Assembly: GCA_023819365.1 (NCBI GenBank)
Contig: JAMWBP010000011.1
Coordinates: 1 to 9,786 of the forward strand
Length of the DNA stretch: 9,786 nt
Source: Candidatus Omnitrophota bacterium
Lineage (GTDB): Bacteria > Ratteibacteria > UBA8468 > B48-G9 > JAFGKM01
Direction: 5' to 3'
A program made the position numbers and the translations under genes. The notes beneath the pieces were generated by a model. The model had not been told where the DNA came from and did not search any database. It worked only from the letters and a program-made list of their open reading frames with translations. Numbering within the stretch: position 1 is the stretch's first letter; the number at the start of each line of letters is the position of its first letter. Positions 1 to 5,542 of the stretch are shown here, piece by piece.

Positions 1-364
1 CCTGTTCTTTGGTCAAAGAGCTTATATTGTTTGACGGATGGACTATAACCGCTATACCATCAAGCGCCACAACATTGGCCTTTGGGTCTACACCTTTTCC
101 TTTTGCTGTCTGTATCTCTTTCGGTTTCATAGACCTTGATGAGTCGGCGATATCGCAGGTGCCGTCTATAAGGGATGCAATACCCACACCAGAGCCACCC
201 CCTCCAACCGTAATCTTAATGTCAGGATACTTTTTCATAAAAACCTCTGCTGTTTTCTGTGCTATGGGAAGCACGGTTGTAGAACCTACTATCTTGATTT
301 CTTCTGCCCTTACTGTTGATAAAACTCCCAGAGTCAAAATCGTTATCCATATTTTTTTCAACAT
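1..364 (-). CDS. pstS: Phosphate ABC transporter, periplasmic phosphate-binding protein (N-terminal part)
   Basis: This is the periplasmic receptor that captures inorganic phosphate and hands it to the PstCAB permease. Only the first 121 residues are in the window; the rest runs off the left edge. A Sec signal peptide (MLKKIW..., hydrophobic core, cleavage probably after TVRA at residue 20) is followed by EIKIVGSTTVLPIA, the Gly-rich GGGGSGVGIA (residues 54-63) and DIADSSRSMK (71-80). These are the conserved phosphate-contacting segments of PstS. No lipobox Cys is seen, so a soluble periplasmic protein is expected. The start has a strong SD (AAGGAGG) just upstream. It lies 14 bp after the porin stop codon, so the two are probably co-transcribed. 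Whether pstC, pstA and pstB follow cannot be seen. Confidence 0.93.
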   Translation of the reverse strand, partial: MLKKIWITILTLGVLSTVRAEEIKIVGSTTVLPIAQKTAEVFMKKYPDIKITVGGGGSGVGIASLIDGTCDIADSSRSMKPKEIQTAKGKGVDPKANVVALDGIAVIVHPSNNISSLTKEQ

Positions 365-378
365 TTTCTACCTCCTTT

Positions 379-1608
379 TTAAAATGCCACTGCAAAATCT
401 ATTTGCAGTGTATTTACTTTATCAGTTTTCTTATTTCCCAGGCCTTCAGTTATCATATAGGAAATTCCCAAAGTTGAGTTGTCGCTTGTCGCATACTTAA
501 ATCCGATAGTATGTCCTTTTGAGTCAGTGCCACCCTCGCAGAAACTCCCGTCAGCCATAAAATCTGTAATTGCATCAGATTCAATTCTTCTGTAGTCATA
601 TCCAAACTCCCATGTCTTTTTATTTTTCGCTTTGCCCAACTTGATTCCAAATAGATACCCTTCTTTGTTCTTTACATCATCTGCAATGTTGTTTACATAG
701 TCCCCGTAGAGTTTTAAAGGCATCTTGTTTTCTCCAAAGGGTAATTCAATGAGTGTCAGTTCAGTAGTGAGGTTTAAGAGATGGTAATCATATACATATT
801 TGCCTCCCGAGAGAGTATTACCTTTATCATAGAAACTAGGAGAAATATTTTTAGCAACTCCACCTTTTAGTCCGTCATAATGATAGTAAGATACTGCAGA
901 TTTGAACCTGTTATTTTCATATCCTGCTTGGAGCCCGAGCATATAAGGGTCCTTATAATCATCCTTGCTTTCATATACAGGGAAGTAACCGGCAGTTGCG
1001 AAAATTTTACCAGGTGTAGGGGTAATCGGGATATCTATCTGGGTAATGACACCTTCAGGATTTATATCACTTGACCACACAAGGTTTGTATTATAGAAAG
1101 GGTTGGACATTTTACCACCTGTGAATGAAAGATTTTTAAAGGCAGCAGGGGTATATGTTATATATGCCCTGTCAAGCCAGATTGGCTTGTCATCAAAAGA
1201 GTTAGTGAATGTCTGGTTTGCTGAACTTGCCTGTGCGCTATCACCGGTGGCAATACGGAATCCTGCCTTTATCTGGTCGTTAACCTTTGTGTCAAAACCC
1301 CATCTGAATCTTAATCTTGTTCTATGTCTGTCATCCTTGAGTTCTCTGTCGTGTACTTCATACCTGATTCGGGCATCTCCCTTGAAGGATGTGTTTTTTA
1401 TCCATTTTGAAATCTTGTCTACATCTGTTTTTGCAATCGCCTCCTGTTTGTTAACCTCATCCTGTGCCTCTAAAGAAATCTTGTATGCCTCGGCTTCGGT
1501 AAGTATGCCCTTTTCTACCAACTTATCCAGCAATCTATCTACTTCACTTCCGAACGCAACCATAGTTGAGAAAATCAGTGTTGCTACTACCATCAATCTT
1601 TTAAGCAT
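379..1608 (-). CDS. Outer-membrane porin of the putative-porin (Porin_5-like) type
   Basis: A predicted 409-residue outer-membrane beta-barrel channel. Residues 1-20 (MLKRLMVVATLIFSTMVAFG) form a signal peptide. A short helical segment follows (EVDRLLDKLVEKGILTEAEA), typical of the N-terminus of this porin group. The rest is rich in alternating polar/aromatic strands, and the last residue is Phe (IDFAVAF), the usual beta-barrel assembly signal. The frame is open upstream to an ATG at 1707, but I chose 1608 because AAGGAGG lies directly in front of it and the signal peptide begins there. The position between phoBR and pstS, behind a PHO-like box, suggests a phosphate-uptake channel functionally like OprP/PhoE. 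The substrate is an inference from context; I see no clear homology to OprP. Confidence 0.85.
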   Translation of the reverse strand: MLKRLMVVATLIFSTMVAFGSEVDRLLDKLVEKGILTEAEAYKISLEAQDEVNKQEAIAKTDVDKISKWIKNTSFKGDARIRYEVHDRELKDDRHRTRLRFRWGFDTKVNDQIKAGFRIATGDSAQASSANQTFTNSFDDKPIWLDRAYITYTPAAFKNLSFTGGKMSNPFYNTNLVWSSDINPEGVITQIDIPITPTPGKIFATAGYFPVYESKDDYKDPYMLGLQAGYENNRFKSAVSYYHYDGLKGGVAKNISPSFYDKGNTLSGGKYVYDYHLLNLTTELTLIELPFGENKMPLKLYGDYVNNIADDVKNKEGYLFGIKLGKAKNKKTWEFGYDYRRIESDAITDFMADGSFCEGGTDSKGHTIGFKYATSDNSTLGISYMITEGLGNKKTDKVNTLQIDFAVAF

Positions 1609-1664
1609 TTTTGCCTCCTTTCTGTTTTGTTTACCATTACTTTTTCTCTCTGCCTGAATTTTTT

Positions 1665-1675
1665 TCACCTCCTTT
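1665..1675 (-). promoter_or_regulatory. Extra, near-perfect Shine-Dalgarno sequence upstream of the porin
   Basis: On the minus strand this reads AAAGGAGGTGA, an 11-nt complement to the canonical 3' end of 16S rRNA. It lies about 57 nt upstream of the chosen porin start, which has its own SD (AAGGAGG, about 1614-1620). No ATG lies at a proper distance from the upstream SD. The in-frame GTG overlaps it, so it cannot easily serve that codon. It could be a ribosome standby site or the start of a lost leader ORF. Confidence 0.4.
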
Positions 1676-1710
1676 CCGGCATTTTGAGAGAAAAAAGTAA
1701 TTTTCATTCA

Positions 1711-1721
1711 CATATACTTTA
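1711..1721 (-). promoter_or_regulatory. Candidate -10 region of the porin-pstS promoter
   Basis: On the minus strand TAAAGT (1721-1716) and TATATG (1716-1711) lie 9 and 14 bp downstream of the last PHO-like repeat, about where a PhoB-activated promoter would have its -10. No good -35 hexamer is present, as expected for PhoB-dependent promoters in which the box replaces it. The transcript would have a leader of roughly 100 nt. Confidence 0.4.
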
Positions 1722-1730
1722 CTGTTTGAA

Positions 1731-1769
1731 AATGAAGAATAAATCAAGATGATGTTAAATTTGTGTTAA
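1731..1769 (-). promoter_or_regulatory. PHO box: four 11-bp-spaced TTAACA-like repeats
   Basis: Reading the minus strand 5'->3', the hexamers TTAACA (1769-1764), TTAACA (1758-1753), TTGATT (1747-1742) and TTCATT (1736-1731) start exactly every 11 bp. The 11-bp period is the hallmark of PhoB/PhoP binding sites. The TTAACA half-site resembles the TT(A/T)ACA repeats bound by Bacillus PhoP more than the enterobacterial CTGTCAT form. The array lies about 120-160 bp upstream of the porin start and downstream of phoR, so the porin-pstS operon is the natural target of the PhoB encoded here. The first two repeats are perfect; the last two are degenerate. Confidence 0.72.
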
Positions 1770-1808
1770 TTTTTTTATTATTTCTTCTCCCCGAAGATGA
1801 GAGGGTTA

Positions 1809-1887
1809 GATGTAGCGGTGTGATTTATCACACGATGTAGTGGTGTGACCCGCCACTAAAATGTTGGCGGGCAGGTTTATCACACGA
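1809..1887. repeat. Hairpin-rich intergenic repeat element
   Basis: A mosaic of short direct and inverted repeats between phoR and the porin. GATGTAGCGGTGTGA (1809-1823) recurs as GATGTAGTGGTGTGA (1834-1848). TTTATCACACGA occurs at 1824-1835 and 1876-1887. Inverted pairs are GTGTGAT/ATCACAC (1818-1824 and 1827-1833) and CCCGCCA/TGGCGGG (1849-1855 and 1865-1871, 9-nt loop). It is more GC-rich than its surroundings and has no coding potential. This is the pattern of a dispersed intergenic palindromic repeat. It may also end phoR transcription or shield its 3' end, though there is no T-run after the hairpins. Confidence 0.6.
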
Positions 1888-1937
1888 ATATAGAGAGGGG
1901 ATGGAAAGGATGTTATAGTTTTAAATAAAAACTGTAT

Positions 1938-3059
1938 TTATAGGGGAAGAGTGATTAGAACTTCTGTACCTGTTCCAATATGGCTTTTTACATCAATAGT
2001 ACCTTTGTGAAGCATTATGATGTGTTTTACTATTGAAAGGCCCAGTCCTGTACCGCCTGTCTCTTTGGAGCGGGACCTGTCAACCACATAAAATCTTTCA
2101 AATATTCTGGGAATGCTTCTTTCCGGAATTCCTATACCGGTATCTTTTATGCTTATAATAACTCTATCCTTTTCTCTTAAACCCTTTATGGTAATACCTC
2201 CTTTATCTGTATATCTGACGGCATTATCTATAAGGTTTATAAACATCTCTTCTATTCTTAACCTATCTCCTGAAATAACCAGACCATCATCTATATCTAT
2301 TTTGAGAGAGAGATTTTTGTCTCGTATCTTTCCTGTGAACATCTTTATAGTTTCCTCTACAACCTCCTTTATATTAATTGGAACTAATTCTATTTTTTGT
2401 GTTTCCTCCATCTCGGCCAGTGAGAGTATATCATTTAAAATATTTATCAATCTATCTGTATGTTTTTTGATTATAACAAGATAGTCCTTTAATTCAGGCG
2501 GTATCTCTTCCTGTAATGTTTCCACATAGCCCTTTACTGCAGTCAGTGGTGTTTTGAGTTCATGGGATATATTCGTGACCAATTCCTGTTTTATACGTGC
2601 CAGCTCTTTTTCAGATGTTATGTCTCTGCAGGAGACAAAAATATCTCCTTCTTCTCCTATGGGATAAAAAAATCCAAGGAATGTGTGTCCGCTTAAAGAA
2701 AACTCTTTTTCTATGGGACGGCTGTCTTTATGGACGGTCTGGACCGCATTTATAAATTCCGTCTCTTTGAAAAATTCTAAGTAGTTATGCTTCTCCATTT
2801 CCGAAGAACCCGTAAGTTTTTTTATTTCCGCATTTGCAAGAGATATAATTCCAGCCCTATCTATAATAAGTGCAGGCGAAGAAAAAGAATTTATTATGCA
2901 TTCAATCTTGTTGGTTAATTCTTTATTATATTCTGAAAGAGAGTCATATTTTCTTGAAAGGTCTTCCGATAGATTAATAAGTTTTTTGGTCTTAAGATAA
3001 AACAAGACAGCAAGAAACACAGCCACTGTTATTATAAATACCACAATGATTTCATTCAT
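1938..3059 (-). CDS. phoR: Phosphate-regulon sensor histidine kinase PhoR
   Basis: A 373-residue membrane-anchored histidine kinase predicted to phosphorylate PhoB when phosphate is scarce. Residues 4-22 form one transmembrane helix. A short helical linker and a PAS-like domain (about 50-150, containing SPALIIDRAG and FVSCRDITSEKE) follow. The HisKA helix carries the H-box ISHELKTPLTAVKGY with phospho-acceptor His166. The ATPase domain shows the N-box NLIDNAVRYT (275-284), G1 DTGIGIP (306-312), F-box IFERFY (319-324) and G2 GTGLGLSIV (336-344). There is no periplasmic sensor loop. This fits PhoR proteins that sense through the Pst/PhoU complex, although E. coli PhoR usually shows two membrane segments. 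The ATG overlaps the phoB stop (ATGA), implying translational coupling. The PhoR rather than generic kinase call rests on architecture plus the neighbouring pstS. Confidence 0.88.
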   Translation of the reverse strand: MNEIIVVFIITVAVFLAVLFYLKTKKLINLSEDLSRKYDSLSEYNKELTNKIECIINSFSSPALIIDRAGIISLANAEIKKLTGSSEMEKHNYLEFFKETEFINAVQTVHKDSRPIEKEFSLSGHTFLGFFYPIGEEGDIFVSCRDITSEKELARIKQELVTNISHELKTPLTAVKGYVETLQEEIPPELKDYLVIIKKHTDRLINILNDILSLAEMEETQKIELVPINIKEVVEETIKMFTGKIRDKNLSLKIDIDDGLVISGDRLRIEEMFINLIDNAVRYTDKGGITIKGLREKDRVIISIKDTGIGIPERSIPRIFERFYVVDRSRSKETGGTGLGLSIVKHIIMLHKGTIDVKSHIGTGTEVLITLPL

Positions 3060-3736
3060 TCTTCTATTTTATACCCTACTCCCCGTATGGTTTTTATAAA
3101 TTTCTTTGCCTTACCAAGTTTTTCTCGCAGTGTTTTTATATGTACATCCACAGTTCTATCAATAACAACTTTTTCACCTTCCCAGAGGATGTCAATAATT
3201 TTTTCCCTTGAGAATACCCACCCTTTTTTAGAAGCCAGTATATTAAGAATTCCAAATTCTGAGAAGGTCAGGTCTATCTTTTTGCCCTCAACATATACTT
3301 CACGCTTTGCAGGTTCAATACGCAATATGTTCCCAATAACAATTTTATCTTCAACAGGTTTTGGTGAATATCTTCTGAGGACCGCCTTAACTCTTGCAAC
3401 GAGTTCTTTTGGAGAGAATGGCTTTGTTATATAATCGTCTGCTCCAACTTCAAGTCCTACTATTTTATCCGCAAGTTCGGTTTTGGCTGTGACCATAATG
3501 ACAGGTAGAGAGGACAATTCAGGGGTTGCTTTTATCTGTTTGCAAACTTCAATGCCGTCCATATCCGGGAGTATAAGGTCAAGCACAAGAAGGTCAAATG
3601 CTTCTTTTACGGCGGATTTGAAAAAATCATCAGCTTTAGAAAACTTTTCCACTCGGTATCCTGCTTTTCCGAGATGAAGTGCTATGAGTTCAAGTATGTC
3701 CTTTTCATCTTCCAAAACTGCTATCTTTTCGTTCAT
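3056..3736 (-). CDS. phoB: Phosphate-regulon response regulator PhoB (OmpR/PhoB family)
   Basis: A 226-residue two-domain response regulator. The receiver domain (1-122) has the acidic pair Glu9/Asp10, phospho-acceptor Asp53 (LVLDLILPDMDG), Thr83 (VTAK) and Lys105 (ITKPF). The C-terminal winged helix (about 131-224) has the OmpR/PhoB signature, with the recognition helix around VDVHIKTLREKLG and the wing IRGVGYKIEE. All catalytic residues are intact. It is the first gene of a phoB-phoR pair and presumably binds the 11-bp repeats in front of the porin. The start is fixed by homology (MNEKIAVLEDEKDI is the normal beginning of a receiver). Unlike the other genes here it has no recognisable SD; the 24 nt upstream are almost pure A/T. 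Confidence 0.92.
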   Translation of the reverse strand: MNEKIAVLEDEKDILELIALHLGKAGYRVEKFSKADDFFKSAVKEAFDLLVLDLILPDMDGIEVCKQIKATPELSSLPVIMVTAKTELADKIVGLEVGADDYITKPFSPKELVARVKAVLRRYSPKPVEDKIVIGNILRIEPAKREVYVEGKKIDLTFSEFGILNILASKKGWVFSREKIIDILWEGEKVVIDRTVDVHIKTLREKLGKAKKFIKTIRGVGYKIEE

Positions 3737-3932
3737 AATTATATTTTATCATAATAACACCAGAATAAGGGATATAGATATTTCTTTTGTTATTAAAATG
3801 GGCTTTTAGTCCAACTACTAAATCAGCACAATAAACCTGACTCCCTAATCTGTACCTAAAAAAGGCAGATGAAAATAGGAGGAAAAAATTAAATGTAAAA
3901 GTGTTATCAATGTATCCTATCTTTGCGTGGGC
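3737..3932. other. Divergent intergenic region between phoB and the GntR/LacI regulator
   Basis: About 200 bp without an intact gene. Apart from the phoB -10-like elements, the only signal is an orphan SD (AGGAGG, 3877-3882) followed 10 nt later by ATG TAA (3893-3898), a start codon directly followed by a stop. It lies upstream of the regulator's own promoter, so it may be a fossil of an older leader or gene. No tRNA, terminator or PHO-type repeat was seen. Confidence 0.5.
3738..3753 (-). promoter_or_regulatory. -10-like elements directly upstream of phoB
   Basis: On the minus strand TATGAT (3753-3748) and TATAAT (3743-3738) sit immediately before the phoB ATG at 3736. A start about 7 nt downstream of the first would give a 5' leader of only a few nucleotides; the second would place it inside the coding sequence. 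With no SD, this suggests a leaderless or nearly leaderless message. No convincing -35 and no PHO repeat are visible upstream, so a distant promoter is also possible. Confidence 0.35.
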
Positions 3933-3961
3933 TTGACAAATTGTAATATATATGATAATAT
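3933..3961 (+). promoter_or_regulatory. Sigma-70-type promoter of the GntR/LacI regulator gene
   Basis: A perfect -35 TTGACA (3933-3938) is followed after 17 bp by TAATAT (3956-3961); GATAAT (3954-3959) is an alternative at 15 bp. Transcription would begin near 3966-3968, about 25 nt before the ATG at 3993, leaving just enough room for the SD GGGAGGG. Confidence 0.7.
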
Positions 3962-3969
3962 ATACTACA
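3942..3969. promoter_or_regulatory. 28-bp inverted-repeat operator over the regulator's -10 region
   Basis: TGTAATATATAT (3942-3953) and ATATATACTACA (3958-3969) are inverted repeats with one mismatch around a 4-bp centre (GATA). The TGTA...TACA ends match the style of GntR-family operators such as that of AraR. The site covers the -10 and predicted transcription start, so bound regulator would block its own gene: likely autorepression relieved by a sugar ligand. The inner part is simple AT repeat, which lowers the weight of its symmetry. Confidence 0.55.
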
Positions 3970-3992
3970 GAAAGAACATGGGAGGGCCTCTA

Positions 3993-5054
3993 ATGGCACA
4001 CAAATTGCTTGAACTGAAAACTGGTACCTTGCTCAAGAACAAACAGGAATGGATTAGAAACGAAATACTCAAAAAAATAAATCAGGGTGTATATGTCGAA
4101 AAATTGCCTAGCCTGCGGGAACTTTCCAAAGAATACGATGCCAATGTTATTACTATTCAGAAATCTTTACATCCTTTAATAAACGAAGGTTTGTTAAAAA
4201 TAAAAAAATGCAAAGGGATATATATAGAGGGCAAAAAACAACTCTGTATAGGAATAGTAGGGAAAGCTGGAAAGGAATATTTTTTTGCCGACAATAATTA
4301 TGGTGGTGCGGTTTTTAGTCATATATTCAAACACATACTTGAGAAAGGGGACTATTTTGCTTTTCATCAAAAAACAAACCAAGCCAACTATGGACACCTC
4401 TTTAGAAACAACTCGGGAACTAATGGACTTATTATTTTTGCCCCTGACATAGATGAAAAAAAAGAACTGGAATTTATCCGTCTTCCGTATATTGTTATAG
4501 GTAGTACTTTCAAAAATTCGGACATAAATTACGTTGATTCCGATAATGAAAGTGATTCCGAAAAAGCAGTTGAAAAATTGATAAACGAGGGATGTAAAAA
4601 GATAGTGTTTCTCTACGGAGGAAATAATAAAAACATTACTATGGCATTGCGCTTACAGGGATATAAAAAAGCTCTTAAAAAGCATGGTATTAGTTATGAC
4701 CCAAACTTGGTATTAAACTTTACTATGGAAAGGGAAAATACAAATGAAATGGTACAATACCTTTTTAAAAATTCCCTGGCGTATCCCCATGCAATCTTTG
4801 GGGCCAGTTTCGATGCAACAAAAATATTTCTTGAAAATTTACCTTTAACAATACTGAAAAATATCGGACTTGTGGTCTATGACGATCATAAAAAAGAACT
4901 GCGCTCTTTAGGGATATCATACTACATAGTTTCACAACCTCTGGAAAAAATAGGGAAAACCGCCATTGCCGGTTTATATAAACTGATGGAAGGTAATACA
5001 AAAGAAAAAATACAGGTATGCTTGGAGTCGGATTTAGTGAAAATAAATTTTTAA
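3993..5054 (+). CDS. GntR-type DNA-binding / LacI-type sugar-sensing transcriptional regulator (AraR-like architecture)
   Basis: A 353-residue cytoplasmic regulator. Residues about 16-80 form a GntR winged helix-turn-helix (LPSLRELSKEYDANVITIQK, then LINEGLLKIKKCKGIYIEG). Residues about 83-353 form a periplasmic-binding-protein/LacI-like sensor: CIGIVG start of the first lobe, GLIIFAPDI, VDSDNESDSEKAVEKLINEGCKK, and GLVVYDD and YIVSQPLEKIGKTAIAGLYKLMEG near the end. This order is that of AraR and related catabolic repressors, whose ligand is usually a mono- or disaccharide. The frame is open upstream, but 3993 is chosen because GGGAGGG precedes it and the promoter lies at 3933-3961. It heads a plus-strand cassette with a prepilin-like protein and a glycoside hydrolase, so it probably controls them. 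The actual sugar cannot be read from sequence. Confidence 0.87.
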   Translation: MAHKLLELKTGTLLKNKQEWIRNEILKKINQGVYVEKLPSLRELSKEYDANVITIQKSLHPLINEGLLKIKKCKGIYIEGKKQLCIGIVGKAGKEYFFADNNYGGAVFSHIFKHILEKGDYFAFHQKTNQANYGHLFRNNSGTNGLIIFAPDIDEKKELEFIRLPYIVIGSTFKNSDINYVDSDNESDSEKAVEKLINEGCKKIVFLYGGNNKNITMALRLQGYKKALKKHGISYDPNLVLNFTMERENTNEMVQYLFKNSLAYPHAIFGASFDATKIFLENLPLTILKNIGLVVYDDHKKELRSLGISYYIVSQPLEKIGKTAIAGLYKLMEGNTKEKIQVCLESDLVKINF

Positions 5055-5138
5055 AGAAGAAAAATGGGGAAAATTGAAAGAAGAGTAGGATTCAACTATG
5101 CAATTAAGGGAAGTCATATTATATTGGGCACTTCCTTA

Positions 5139-5396
5139 TCAAATGCAGAAAACAGATATAATGCAATGATTGGACATCAATACTCGGCCATATGCAGTAA
5201 TATCTTTAATAAACCGAATTTGGGCAAGCATTTTCTATTTCTCTACCACTGGATACCAAAGATACACCAGCAATTTCTTTGCCATAACAACAACCGCTTT
5301 TTTAATCTGTCTTTATTTACAAATAAATTCTCCACTTTCCTTACAACCAACAATTGTCATACTATCCTTCTACAAATCTACTCTTATATAATTCAT
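5139..5396 (-). pseudogene. Relic of an IS110-family transposase, internally deleted and with stop codons
   Basis: On the minus strand, one frame from ATG 5396 reads MNYIRVDL*KDSMTIVGCKE and on to SGEFICK*. This resembles the start of IS110-family (DEDD) transposases (Y-[IV]-G-[IV]-D-[LV]-x-K, then a second strand and a Gly-Glu turn). The same frame continues with RQIKKAVVVMAKKLLVYLWY, resembling their C-terminal [KA]-x-x-[VA]-A-[RK]-K-L-L segment. The several hundred residues normally between them, including the rest of the DEDD site and the catalytic Ser region, are absent. In-frame stops lie at 5370-5372, 5313-5315 and 5235-5237, and the frame closes at 5139. The plus strand here is strikingly G-poor (5 G against 31 C at 5281-5400), as in the genuine minus-strand genes, which supports former coding on the minus strand. 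Sequence past about 5235 is not recognisable. The family call is from memory of motifs. Confidence 0.55.
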
Positions 5397-5408
5397 CGTT
5401 TCCCTGTT

Positions 5409-5526
5409 ATCAGAACCACAGATAGAGTAATTTCTATCCAGGGTTCTGTTTATATAGATTTTATTTCTTTTTTCAGAAGCTCTGGTAGACACTTTTCTCT
5501 ACCAACTTCTGTTTACATAGATAAAC
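5409..5526 (-). ncRNA. Tandem similar hairpins upstream of the IS110 relic: possible bridge-RNA remnant or prepilin leader structure
   Basis: Two 49-bp units, 5411-5459 and 5474-5522, are aligned without gaps and match at 34 positions. Each holds a hairpin flanked by TTCTGTTTAYATAGAT (plus-strand sense). Unit A pairs CAGAACC (5411-5417) with GGTTCTG (5442-5448) and GATAGA (5421-5426) with TCTATC (5433-5438). Unit B pairs CAGAAG (5474-5479) with CTTCTG (5506-5511) and TGGTAGA (5483-5489) with TCTACCA (5498-5504). A C-G pair in A is G-C in B, so pairing has been kept while sequence changed. The units lie between the relic's ATG (5396) and the prepilin gene, where IS110-group elements encode a bridge RNA in the same direction as the transposase. 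In the other direction they would form the 5' leader of the prepilin mRNA. Structure is well supported; identity is not. Confidence 0.45.
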
Positions 5527-5542
5527 TTTTAGGAGGTGCAAT

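Noticed and set aside
379..1707. Longer porin reading frame starting at the ATG at 1707
   Set aside because: That ATG has no SD, the extra 33 residues are charged and precede the signal peptide, and the ATG at 1608 has an ideal SD.
3877..3898. SD followed by ATG-TAA as a start-stop regulatory element for the regulator gene
   Set aside because: It lies upstream of the clear TTGACA promoter, so the regulator mRNA would not contain it; noted only as a possible fossil.
5109..5135. GGAAGT/ACTTCC inverted pair as the terminal structure of the IS relic
   Set aside because: A 6-bp stem with a 15-nt loop is too weak by itself; its place just beyond the relic is suggestive, but the element ends are unknown.
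5139..5237. Minus-strand remnant of a LacI-type regulator (reading KMLAQIRFIKDITAYGRVLM)
   Set aside because: Similarity to LacI C-termini is vague and the upstream part of the same frame fits IS110 transposases far better.
5387..5392. TATAAT as a firm prepilin promoter
   Set aside because: No -35 at suitable spacing (TTGTCA at 5354 is 27 bp away), and it falls in the transposase relic; kept only as a possibility in a finding.
5405..5530. CRISPR array
   Set aside because: Only two imperfect units with internal hairpins and no conserved repeat/variable spacer pattern, and no cas genes nearby.
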